Part shown: piece by piece, positions 12,965-24,800 of the stretch
Position numbering within the stretch: position 1 is the first letter of the stretch
Layout: each line of letters begins with the position of its first letter
From: Trematomus loennbergii
Taxonomy: Eukaryota > Chordata > Actinopteri > Perciformes > Nototheniidae
Direction: 5' to 3'
Assembly: GCA_012861695.1 (NCBI GenBank)
Contig: JAAOOA010000340.1
Location: 530,852 to 594,851, forward strand
Length of the DNA: 64,000 bases
Notes under the pieces: generated by a model
Databases searched by the model: none
Seen by the model: the letters and a program-made list of their open reading frames with translations, nothing else
Told to the model about the DNA's origin: nothing
Made by a program: the position numbers and the translations under genes

Positions 12965-15895
12965 TTAAAGGGGTCCTATTCTGCTCATTTTCAGGTCATA
13001 TCAGTATGTAGTGCTCTACTTTAAAGAGTCCTCTCCTGCTGATGTTCAGGTGTATATCAGTATGTAGTGTCTCTACTTTAAAGAGTCCTCTCCTGCTGAT
13101 GTTCAGTGTCATATCAGTATGTAGTGTCTCTACTTTAAAGAGTCCTCTCCTGCTGATGTTCAGCATATCAGTATGTAGTGTCTCTACTTTAAAGAGTCCT
13201 CTCTGCTGATGTTCAGGTGTATATCAGTATGTAGTGTCTACTTTAAAGAGTCCTCTCCTGCTGATGTTCAGGTGTATATCAGTATGTAGTGTCTCTACTT
13301 TAAATAGTCCTCTCCTGCTGATGTTCAGGTGTATATCAGTATGTAGTGTCTCTACTTTAAAGAGTCCTCTCCTGCTGATGTTCAGGTGTATATCAGTATG
13401 TAGTGTCTCTACTTTAAAGAGTCCTCTCCTGCTGATGTTCAGGTGCATATCAGTATGTAGTGTCTCTACTTTAAAGAGTCCTCTCTGCTGATGTTCAGGT
13501 GTATATCAGTATGTAGTGTCTCTACTTTAAAGAGTCCTCTCCTGCTGATGTTCAGGTGTATATCAGTATGTAGTGTCTCTACTTTAAAGAGTCCTCTCCT
13601 GCTGATGTTCAGGTGTATCAGTATGTAGTGTCTCTACTTTAAAGAGTCCTCTCCTGCTGATGTTCAGCTTCATATCAGTATATAGTGTCTCTACTTTAAA
13701 GAGTCCTCTCCTGCTGATGTTCAGGTGTATATCAGTATGTAGTGTCTCTACTTTAAAGAGTCCTCTCCTGCTGATGTTCAGGTGTATCAGTATGTAGTGT
13801 CTCTACTTTAAAGAGTCCTCTCCTGCTGATGTTCAGGTCATATCAGTATGTAGTGTCTCTACTTTAAAGAGTCCTCTCCTGCTGATGTTCAGGTGTATAT
13901 CAGTATGTAGTGTCTCTACTTTAAAGAGTCCTCTCCTGCTGATGTTCAGCTTATATCAGTATATAGTGTCTCTACTTTAAAGAGTCCTCTCCTGCTGATG
14001 TTCAGGTGTATATCAGTATGGAGTGTCTCTACTTTAAAGAGTCCTCTCCTGCTGATGTTCAGGTGTATATCAGTATGTAGTGTCTCTACTTTAAAGAGTC
14101 CTCTCCTGCTGATGTCCAGGTGTATATCAGTATGTAGTGAATCTACTTTAAAGAGTCCTCTCCTGCTGATGTTCAGGTGTATATCAGTATGTAGTGTCTC
14201 TACTTTAAAGAGTCCTCTCCTGCTGATGTTCAGGTGTATATCAGTATGTAGTGTCTCTACTTTAAAGAGTCCTCTCCTGCTGATGTTCAGGTGTATATCA
14301 GTGTGTAGTGTCTCTACTTTAAAGAGTCCTCTCCTGCTGATGTTCAGGTATATCAGTATGTAGTGTCTCTACTTTAAAGAGTCCTCTCCTGCTGATGTTC
14401 AGGTGTATATCAGTGTGTAGTGTCTCTACTTTAAAGAGTCCTCTCCTGCTGATGTTCAGGTGTATATCAGTATGTAGTGTCTCTACTTTAAAGAGTCCTC
14501 TCCTGCTGATGTTCAGGTGTATATCAGTATGTAGTGTCTCTACTTTAAAGAGTCCTCTCCTGCTGATGTTCAGGTGTATATCAGTGTGTAGTGTCTCTAC
14601 TTTAAAGAGTCCTCTCCTGCTGATGTTCAGGTGTAACAGTATGTAGTGTCTCTACTTTAAAGAGTCCTCTCTGCTGATGTTCAGGTGTATATCAGTATGT
14701 AGTGTCTCTACTTTAAAGAGTCCTCTCCTGCTGATGTTCAGGTTATATCAGTATGTAGTGTCTCTACTTTAAAGAGTCCTCTCCTGCTGATGTTCAGGTG
14801 TATATCAGTATGTAGTGTCTCTACTTTAAAGAGTCCTCTCCTGCTGATGTTCAGGTGTATATCAGTATGTAGTGTCTCTACTTTAAAGAGTCCTCTCCTG
14901 CTGATGTTCAGGTATATCAGTATGTAGTGTCTCTACTTTAAAGAGTCCTCTCCTGCTGATGTTCAGGTGTATATCAGTATGTAGTGTCTCTACTTTAAAG
15001 AGTCCTCTCCTGCTGATGTTCAGGTTCATATCAGTATGTAGTGTCTCTACTTTAAAGAGTCCTCTCCTGCTGATGTTCAGGTGTATATCAGTATGTAGTG
15101 TCTCTACTTTAAAGAGTCCTCTCCTGCTGATGTTCAGGTGTATATCAGTATGTAGTGTCTCTACTTTAAAGAGTCCTCTCCTGCTGATGTTCAGGTGTAT
15201 ATCAGTATGTAGTGTCTTACTTTAAAGAGTCCTCTCCTGCTGATGTTCAGGTGTATATCAGCATGTAGTGTCTCTACTTTAAAGAGTCCTCTCTGCTGAT
15301 GTTCAGGTGTATATCAGTATGTAGTGTCGCTACTTTAAAGAGTCCTCTCCTCCTGATGTTCAGGTGTATATCAGCATGTAGTGTCTCTACTTAAAGAGTC
15401 CTCTCCTGCTGATGTTCAGCTTCATATCAGTATGTAGTGTCTCTACTTGAAAGAGTCCTCTCCTGCTGATGTTCAGGTGTATATCAGTATGTAGTGTCTC
15501 TACTTTAAAGAGTCCTCTCCTGCTGATGTTCAGGTGTATATATACTTCAGGTGTATAGAGGACTCTTTAAAGTAGCGTCTCTACTTTAAAGAGTCCTCTC
15601 CTGCTGATGTTCAGCTTCATATCAGTATGTAGTGTCTCTACTTTAAAGAGTTCTCTCCTGCTGATGTTCAGGTTCATATCAGTATGTAGTGTTTCCACTG
15701 TGACATGTTTCAATGCTTTAATGTTCAGAAAGCTCTTTATTTTTCTCACACTGCCTGTGCTGCAGCACCTCTTTTCGCCCTCTGTCTGAAACCAGAGCCC
15801 AGTCTGCTCTGATTGGTTAGCTGGCCGGCTCTGTTGCGATTAGAGATGTCCCGCCCCTTAGCTTATCACGTACAATGTGTTGGAGCCTTTTATGC
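12965..15895. mobile_element. Truncated MITE-A copy carrying a 2.7-kb minisatellite
   Basis: Starts TTAAAGGGGTCCTATTCTGC and resumes recognisable element interior after the array (ACTGTGACATGTTTCAATG, AGCTCTTTATTTTTCTCACA, GATGTCCCGCCCCTTAGC). It breaks off at about 15895, where the related copy at 20905 continues to its other end. Confidence 0.8.
13010..15690. repeat. 57-bp minisatellite array A1 (about 47 units)
   Basis: The unit is about 57 bp: CTCTACTTTAAAGAGTCC, TCTCCTGCTGATGTTCAG and GTGTATATCAGTATGTAGTG in order. Units vary by small indels and single substitutions. Because 57 is divisible by three, long empty reading frames appear on both strands; they are not genes. An inverted partial unit sits at 15558-15575. 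Confidence 0.95.
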
Positions 15896-16760
15896 ATTAG
15901 TGTTGCATTACAGTCACTTTATGAAACACAGAGTTGACTTAGTGTAAATCAAAATGCGTCAAGGTTGCTTTTATCATGACTGAATGGATGACATCAGCTG
16001 ATTAAATGAGAACATGGATAATTAAATGGAGCAGCCACACCAAAGTGTTCTTAACAACAGGGTGGAGAAGTTCATAAAGTCTATAAAAAATGTATCTGAT
16101 AAAACCACGCCCTGTACTGGAATCCGAACATCAGTTCCTGTAGAAGGGCGACTCACTTTTTAATTAAAGTCTGAAACACATCACATCTTCTTATTACAAC
16201 AATATATAACAGTCAGCTTCATTTCAGAACAAAACGCTCCAAAGACAAGATGTTTTGATTGTGAAACACGTCATTGTCATAGCTACTATCGTTGTACGAC
16301 ATTTACAGATGATGACTCAATGACAGCTAAGCACTAGCATAAATTACTGAGCTGCTATCTTGGATTACTCAAAGTCTAACAACACTTAACTGACTCTTTA
16401 AGTAGGTGACTGCTGGTATTTAAAACATCCACTTACTGTGAAATCCATTTTAGTAGTTAACCTCGAAATAAAAAATTCCATTTAACTGCTTTTTTAGTAG
16501 TTTAACTGGTATTAAAATGTTAACCTTACCAGATACATATACTAATGTTCAACACCAAAACTCAACTAGAGCTTCCACTTAAATGTCATTTTAAAAGTCT
16601 CTCTTGTACTTTAAACCTCTCCTGTACGTGCTGTAAACACACATTTAAGCGAGGTTAAAAGCCTTAATTGGCATCATCCATAACATCTACAATCCATTTC
16701 TCATGCAGTAATGTTTATGATTTATAGTTTAATTGAATAAGTGAGATTCATCACCATTGG
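15896..16760. other. Intergenic, nothing recognised
   Basis: AT-rich; no exon signals or repeat ends identified. Confidence 0.4.
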
Positions 16761-17142
16761 CACGCGGGACCGTAACCAGTGGCACACTAGGAAAAGTGTG
16801 CAAAAATATTTAAATTGTATTCTCGGGTCCTGAACGAGCCCGCCGGCAGAGCGCGTCTCCCCTGCAGAATTGGAAGCCATGCACGCAACGCAGCGCAGAA
16901 GGATAACTTCTAGGCCCCGCTCTCTTTAACTCCAGTCGACTTTCTGCTTCCTCCATGGTGAAACGATCAGGGGTGTAGCACACTTCACTCATTGCAGTAT
17001 ATGGAGCTGTACATGCCGCAGTTTTTGCGTGGCTGTGTCTTTAGTTGAAAGCCCAGTGGCGATCTGCTCATCTGTCATCGGAAATAATATGCTACACAGG
17101 GGCGGACTGGCCAACTGTGTGTTCTGGAGAATCACAGTACGT

Positions 17143-17213
17143 CCGGCCGTCAGCGAACCGAGCCCGGTCGCCAGCGGGCCGTTGACGACCGGGCTCGGTT
17201 CCCTGACGGCCGG
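17143..17213. repeat. GC-rich inverted repeat (hairpin)
   Basis: Arms 17143-17170 and 17186-17213 are 28 bp each and nearly perfect complements around a 15-bp loop. Confidence 0.8.
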
Positions 17214-17598
17214 TGTTGTGCCAAATTATGCACCCCCGTCATGAAATGCCCCCTTGTCACGGGAACGCGCATTTCTAAATGACACGTTTACACCTTAAAA
17301 ACGATGTTTAAAACGAAAAGTAAACGTTCAGGGTTTTTATTAATGGTAATTTTCAGACTGTGAATTGTTTAGTGGTAGCTCATATAGTCTTGATCTTGTG
17401 GTTCAACTTTTCGCTCCGTATTTGATGGTAGTGGTGTTAGTCCTGTCTGTATGTATACACGTGCTTTAAAATGTATTGTTTAATTTTACATATTTGTCAT
17501 ATAATAATCAAAATATATGTTTACAAATGTTACATAGTCTTTGTCAGCATATTTTAAGGGGGGCATTCATGACGGGGGTGCATCATTTGGCACAACAC
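17213..17598. mobile_element. MITE with about 43-bp terminal inverted repeats
   Basis: GTGTTGTGCCAAATTATGCA...CCCCCTT at the left is mirrored by AAGGGGGGCATTCATGACGG...GGCACAACAC at the right. 386 bp, non-coding. Confidence 0.8.
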
Positions 17599-17774
17599 GG
17601 CACCGCCCTTTATTTATTGAAATGTGTTTAAACGGCATCATGTAAGTTGCGCTGACAGGCGACAGAGGTCCACATCTTCCCGCAGCGAGGCTCCCCCGCC
17701 TCCAGTTGACAGTTCACGAGCCCCCCCCCACCCCCCCCAAATGGCATTCATATCAAAAAGGTTGCCGACCCCTG

Positions 17775-18570
17775 CTCTATATCAACGCATAGCAACACAT
17801 GAAAAGATACAGAAAACATTGGGTAAAGGTGTAAACAGATTGTTTTCTGTATACTCAACACCCTGCCAAAACTCGACACTTGACACATCAGGAGTTCAAG
17901 GATCATCACACACTAACTTCAACAAAGATGTGTTTTTTTCACATTTTGTCACAACAAGCCATACGTTGTAAAAGATGAGGCGGTGCCATCGTAAAAAATA
18001 AATAAAAATAAATAACGTTCAATAAACCTTTGCTCTGTGTGCCTGTTTTTGGCTCACCATCTGACTCCCATAAAGTCCCCAAGGTCATCCATACAGATGA
18101 AATCAAGCAGGGAGTTTCATACAAATACTTGGGTGTAATGATTGACCATATCGTACCGTATCGTACAGTAAATGTAGCCGTATCACGTACAATGTGATGG
18201 AGCGCTAGCCAATAGAAGTGTTACACAGTGATGTCTTTATGTTACAGAAGTAAACAAAGGAGACAAATATTTAAATTCGATAATTTAATTCGACAGCAGA
18301 ATCAGAAATACCTAAATAGGTTAAGTTTTAGAATATTAGAATAAAAAATATGAAATAAATATATATATTTAAAGTGAAGAAAAAGGGGAAAAACACAAGT
18401 AGTAGTACAACAGAAAATGAAGTTATCAAGTACTTTTCACTTTTGGTAAAGAGTATTTTGTTGGCACTACTTTATGCATTCCACTTGAATTGAGTTTGCA
18501 GTGTGGTGGTGATGCAACCTCAACCTCAACTGAACACAACTAGAGATAACAGAACGTGTACATAAAAAGA

Positions 18571-18572
<2 letters not shown>
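17775..18572. other. Intergenic upstream of unc93a, nothing recognised
   Basis: AT-rich; contains CGTATCACGTACAATGTG-like MITE debris near 18180. Confidence 0.4.

Positions 18573-18624
<52 letters not shown>
18573..18624. repeat. GT microsatellite about 170 bp upstream of the unc93a start
   Basis: 52 bp of uninterrupted GT. Confidence 0.95.
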
Positions 18625-18625
<1 letters not shown>

Positions 18626-18793
18626 GAACTTTGTGCTCGGTTATTACCAGTTAGAGTTAATCCAGGAGGATCTTTCAGCAGAGCGATTCCTCTGACTTTA
18701 CTCTGAGCAGCTGCTGCATGAAGCCAGTAATCTGAAACAAACGGAGCTTAAGTTTGACTTTATCAGTGGTTTTTCAGTTTCTGAGAGGCAGCC
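18625..18793 (+). promoter_or_regulatory. unc93a: Putative unc93a promoter / 5' UTR
   Basis: The unique-looking segment between a 52-bp GT repeat (18573-18624) and the start codon probably contains the 5' UTR and perhaps the core promoter. No TATA box or CpG cluster is evident. A short uORF (ATG at 18718, five codons) is present. The transcription start cannot be fixed from sequence. Confidence 0.3.
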
Positions 18794-18883
18794 ATGATTA
18801 GCCGTAACTTTAAGAACGTGCTGGTGGTCTCTGTCGGGTTTCTCTCACTTTTCACGGCTTATGGAGGCCTGCAGAGTTTACAG
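18794..18883 (+). CDS. unc93a: unc93a exon 1 (start codon, first membrane segment)
   Basis: Thirty codons from ATG to the donor CAG/GTAAGT, ending in phase 0. They encode MISRNFKNVLVVSVGFLSLF followed by TAYGGLQSLQ, the conserved UNC93A N-terminus and most of the first transmembrane helix. The ATG context is GCAGCC before ATG. A short upstream ATG at 18718 opens only five codons before TGA and would be a small uORF if transcription starts before it. The next exon lies 3.9 kb downstream, beyond an antisense LINE and a minisatellite-bearing MITE. Confidence 0.92.
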
Positions 18884-21800
18884 GTAAGTCGAGAAGTGTA
18901 TTATTTATTAAACAGAGTTGTGATTTATTGTCCATTAAAAATGACACACAGTGGGAGTTAGTATCATAGGTTGCAAGAGGAATAAATAACAGAGGCACTT
19001 TTTGCATAGGTAAGGTAAGTTTATTTAAATAGCACATTTTCAGACACAGAGGCAATTCAAATCATTAACACTTAATAAGAAGACAACAGAAAGGAACACA
19101 ATACATACACATCATGGAATAACAGGTTCATGCATAAAAGAGATACAGAATAGTTTAAAAACAACATTGTAAATACGGTAGGTGATAAAACAAGTTAAAA
19201 TACCTCTGGGTATGCAGCTGTAAAAAGTAGTGTCCCTTAAAAGAACTCAGCGTTGGTGAAGACCTCAGGTTTGTTCCATTTGTGGGAGCAGCATAACAAA
19301 CTAAAAGCAGCTTCAGCGTGTTTGGTTCTGACCCCCGATGATCTCAGAGCTCTGGGTCGTAACAGAGAAGCATGTCCGACATATATTGGGGTCCCAAACC
19401 ATTTAATGCTTTATAAGTTAGCAATACAATTTAAACATCGATTCTGTAAGCTACTGGTAGCCAGTGCAGAGATCTGAGAATTGGGTGATGTGTTCTACTC
19501 TTTTTGTTTTGGTCAGAACTCTGGCAGTGGCGTTGGATTAGTTGAAGTTGTTCAAGCGATTTTTGACTGAGACCTGTAAATACACTGTTACAGTAATGAA
19601 GCCTGCAAGAACAAATGCATGAACTCGTTTTTCAAGGTCTTGTTGAGACCTGAATGTTCTAAGTCTGGCTATGTTTTTCAGTTGATAGTATGTTGATTTA
19701 GTAATTGTGTTAATGTGGGATTTGGAATTGAGGTCGGGGTCCAGAACTACGCCTAGATGTCTCACCTTTTCCGATGTATTTAGCAGTAGGGCTTCTAGTT
19801 TAGCGCTTCCTGTACTTCAGCCCGTTCCTCCCTTTTGGCAGCAAAGATTATTGTCTGTTGTTTTATTTAATTGTAGGACATGTTTGCTCATCCAGCTGCT
19901 GATTTGTTCCATGCAGTTGGTGAGGGGTTGTAATGGTCCGTAGTCAACAGGCTTTATTGTGATGTATACAGTAACTGAGTGTCATCGGCATAATTGTGGT
20001 ACGACCTTGTTTACTTTTGGGATCTGGCCTAGTGGAAGCATGTTGAATAGAATTGGACCAAGAATCGACCCACATGTCATGGCTGTTTGTACCAACAGAC
20101 ACAAAAAAGTCCTTGTCCTGCAGATACGATTTGAACCAATTAAGTGCTTTGCCAGATAAACCAACACAGTTTTCAAGTCTGTCCAGTAATATTTTGTGGT
20201 CCACCGTATCAAAGGCGGCACTGCTTAAAGTTTCATTGACAGCAAAACTGATGTTAACGGTTCTGTGGGTTTGTTTTCGTCTATACTTCAATACAGTTTG
20301 CAGTGGCAGGTACAGAAAACATGTGAGACTGTCTGTGAGGATAAACTGTACACTAGAATGACTATACTATATAGAGTTTTAAAATATCCTGTGCCCTTAA
20401 AATAGTATTTAGCATTATACCCTTACAGTAAGTGCAGAAAAGCATTCAACAACCTGCCATTATATAGTGCACACGTACTGATTATCAAAACGTGTATTTT
20501 AATAATTGACAGTAAAGTGATTGCCTGGATTGATTGTTTGCAGTTTTAGGTTTTATAATCCCCTAATGCAAGAAAGAAATAGACCGATAGTCAGGATGCA
20601 ACTTCTGGCAGCATTTCTGAACAAGAAAAGTCAAAGAGTTTCAGAACAAAATAAAAACAAACTGTTTTTGCACAAGGCCATTTCTCCAAAGCTGTTCTGA
20701 ACCGGGGGGCGACCCCAGAGGAGAGAAAACGTCTCAGGGGTCGCCAGATGGTTGTGGAGAAAAATAAAACATTGAAAATAAAATAACAATATTTTTGGAA
20801 ATGGAAATGGGACCTACAGTTATCATGTGCCAAAATATTTAAAGAACAACAAATATTTGACAACTTGCCATAATGCAGTGCTCTCCACTGTATGTGCAGA
20901 CAGTTTAAAGAGGTCCTATTATGCTTTTGGAGTTTTCCCTTTCCTGTAGTGTAGTATATAGGTTTTAGTGCATGTAAATGGTTGCAGAGGCTAAAATCCC
21001 TGTGTTCCCTCCAGAAACGCCTCCATTGGACTCCTTTGTTTACTCCCGGAACATAGTGACATCACTACGTAACACTCACACTCCTATTGGCCAGCGTTCC
21101 AACACATTGTACCTGATAAGCTAAGGGGCGGGACATCTTTAAGCAGGTTGACCAATCACAACAGAGCCGGGCAGCTAACCAATCAGAGCACACTGGGCTT
21201 TGGTTTCAGACAGAGGGTGAAAAGAGGTGCTGCAGAAAAATAAAGAGCTTTTTGAACATTAAAGCATGGAGACATGTCACAGTAGAGACACTACATACTG
21301 ATATACACCTGAACATCAGCAGGAGAGGACTCTTTAAAGTAGAGACACTACATACTGATATACACCTGAACATCAGCAGGAGAGGACTCTTTAAAGTAGA
21401 GCACTACATACTGATATACACCTGAACATCAGCAGGAGAGGACTCTTTAAAGTAGAGACACTACATACTGATATACACCTGAACATCAGCAGGAGAGGAC
21501 TCTTTAAAGTAGAGACACTACATACTGATATACACCTGAACATCAGCAGGAGAGGACTCTTTAAAGTAGAGACACTACATACTGATATACACCTGAACAT
21601 CAGCAGGAGAGGACTCTTTAAAGTAGAGACACTACATACTGATATACACCTGCACATCAGCAGGAGAGGACTCTTTAAAGTAGAGACACTACATACTGAT
21701 ATACACCTGAACATCAGCAGGAGAGGACTCTTTAAAGTAGAGACACTACATACTGATATACACCTGAACATCAGCAGGAGAGGACTCTTTAAAGTAGAGA

Positions 21801-24800
21801 CACTACATACTGATATACACCTGAACATCAGCAGGAGAGGACTCTTTAAAGTAGAGACACTACATACTGATATACACCTGAACATCAGCAGGAGAGGACT
21901 CTTTAAAGTAGAGACACTACATACTGATATACACCTGAACATCAGCAGGAGAGGACTCTTTAAAGTAGAGACACTACATACTGATATACACCTGAACATC
22001 AGCAGGAGAGGACTCTTTAAAGTAGAGACACTACATACTGATATACACCTGAACATCAGCAGGAGAGGACTCTTTAAAGTAGAGACACTACATACTGATA
22101 TACACCTGAACATCAGCAGGAGAGGACTCTTTAAAGTAGAGACACTACATACTGATATACACCTGAACATCAGCAAGAGAGGACTCTTTAAAGTAGAGAC
22201 ACTACATACTGATATATGAACCTGAAAATTAGCATCATATGTTCTCTTTAAGAGCGATCACTGTGTTGCAGCTGTATTTTCTTCAAGTCACTTTTCATAT
22301 AACAAAGTGATAGATATATGTGTAGTAAAGGGCAACAATTTTAATGTAAACACTCTCAGAATATAATGACACTGTAATGTCTGTAAACTCTACTTGCTTA
22401 TGAAGGAATGCAATCGCCAAAAGAAGGACTCAAAATAGAACTTTGGGAAATACGCATGTTTCATTAATGAAGGGAAGAATACTATTTAGATCATAATAAG
22501 AAAATAGATTACCAGATTTATTTTGTTTCACTTGCCTCTCAGGACTTCCGTAGATTGGACATTGTGAGAAAAATAAAGAGCTTTTTGAACATTAAAGCAT
22601 GAGACATGTCACATAGAGGCAACACATACAAATATGAACCTGAAAATGAGCATCATGTGTTCCCTTTAAGAGCCATCAATGTGTTAAGAGCTGTATTTTC
22701 TTGGCGGTCGTGCCTCTGAAGTGTTGAAGTGCTGCTCTAACAGAGTTGTGTGTGTCTGTGTGTGCAGAGCAGTCTGAATGCGGAGCAGGGGATGGGCGTG
22801 GCGTCTCTGAGCGTCATCTACGCCTCCATCATCGTCTCCTCCATGTTCCTGCCTCACATCATGATCAAAAACCTGGGCTGTAAATGGACCGTCGTGGCGG
22901 GCATGGCCTGCTACGTCTCCTACTCCTTCGGAAACCTCTACCCCGGATGGTAATCAATAATACTACACTCACTAATAAAAGACACAAAGCGGTGTTGATA
23001 CCTGGCCGATTCTTTCTATCAAAAACTGTTAATAACACATTTGTTTGGATGCACTTTGATTATCCCAGCAATGTAAAAAACACCACGCTCAAATAAATAT
23101 CCGTAGAGTTGCAAGGAATTGTAATAAAGAAAAATACAAATTGTACTCCAAATCCAATTATTAGTTGGTTTCCTACTTAAATTGTTTACAACTAATCAAC
23201 TGCTCAATTCATTCTTGCAGCTTTGAGTTTTTTAATTCCCTAAAGAAAGAAATACACATCCCTAAACATGATTCAGTCATCCAAAACTACAACTTTTAGA
23301 AGCATTTTTAATTGGTCAGCACCATTCAAACATTTGAAGTTAAATTCAAAGGTGCATCGTTTGTGCAAAAGTTAAATTCTGGGAGTATTCACGTAGAAAT
23401 ATGTATATAATTTAAGTTTAAAATACAATATAGCCTATACTTTCATGACAATTGTTGACAGATAAGGCTTAAGGCAAGATCGAATGATTTTGGCCGTTAT
23501 CGAACCCTACGATTATTATTATTATTTGTATGAGTTTTTTTATTTATGTATTAATTTAATTATCAATTCATTCATTTTTTCAAGTATTTTTTATTTTTGT
23601 ATTATGTGTTTTATTTTATTTTTTATCTTGCCTTTCATTCATGTAATTTTTAAGATATTTTAGGGGGATTTAATGCAAAACAAAACTGCCTGTTTCTTTG
23701 TTTTGTTGAACTTATACTGCCTGTAAAGAAGCTAGTCTGTAGTATGAGCAAAGAACATGTATGGAGTTACCAAAAGGAAAAAACAACCGTATATTTTCTT
23801 ATAATTAATAATAATACAGGGTGTCCGCGGGGTCTTAAAAAGTATTAAAAGTCGATAAATTAATTTAGCGAAAAGTAAGGGCATTTTCCAAGGTATTACA
23901 TTTGGTAGCTTGATTTCAATAAGTATATAAATTGTCCAAAGAGGTTGTATTCTACAGTCTGCCTGAATGTAATCATTGCGTAGGTGTGTAGTGTGATTCT
24001 GTGTAGTTTATTTATGGCATCCCGTTGGATGTGACGTCATCTGAACAGGACATCGCACGCTCACTGCTTGATAGCGCGCGAAGGTCCGTTTACGCCGGTT
24101 GTTAAACATCGTTATGGGGAAATGCAAGTTTGCGTCCAAATGGTTGGAAGATAAGGAGGAAGGACAATCAATACTGTATATAAATGTGAGGTGAAGTGTG
24201 TCGCCAAGGTAACCAGTTAAAACTCAAAGTGGCGATGAGGTCTTAAAATGTATGGAAAGGGTCTTAAAAAAGGTCTTAAAAGGTCTTACATTTGACTTCA
24301 GGATTCCTGCATATACCCTGTAATAATAATGATATTTTCTTTGATGAAGTATTTCTGCTCTCTCTCTCAGGTACACCCTCATCCCCACCTCAGCAGTTCT
24401 GGGTTTGGGGGGCGCTCCTTTATGGTCGGCTAAATGCACGTACCTGACCATCGCCGGGAACGCTCAGGCGGCTAAAGACGGGAAGAAAGGCTCCGACGTC
24501 ATCAACCAGTACTTCGGCATCTTCTTCTTCATCTTCCAGTCGTCAGCGGTGTGGGGGAACCTCATGTCGTCACTCATCTTCGGACAGGGCGGCAACAACG
24601 GTAGGAGAAGCCCTGGAAGTGAATAACATACAGGAGACATTAGTGATTAATGTAGGGACATAATAATTATAAAAGTAGTAATATTCTAATGTTTTATATG
24701 GAAGTCATTTTTGTATTATTATTTTATCATGTTTTCTTTTATCATTTTGTTAATTATTATAATTTGCTCTTCTTTATCGTACTGTGCTCATTTTCTAAAA

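Larger units (their letters stand above)
16800..17774. mobile_element. Composite of nested DNA-transposon pieces with a hAT-like right end
   Basis: The right border GGTTGCCGACCCCTG is a hAT-type end. The stretch near 16999-17070 (GCCGCAGTTTTTGCGTGGC) is shared with the hAT-like element at 55756-56631. A separate MITE (17213-17598) is nested in it. The left border is not resolved. Confidence 0.55.

Noticed and set aside
12965..15690. Regularly spaced repeats resembling a CRISPR array
   Set aside because: Units are head-to-tail with no spacers, in a vertebrate nuclear genome. It is a minisatellite.
19538..20291. Reverse-transcriptase-like frames as an active LINE
   Set aside because: The frames are short and shifted relative to each other, and the catalytic region is gone. 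A dead fragment.
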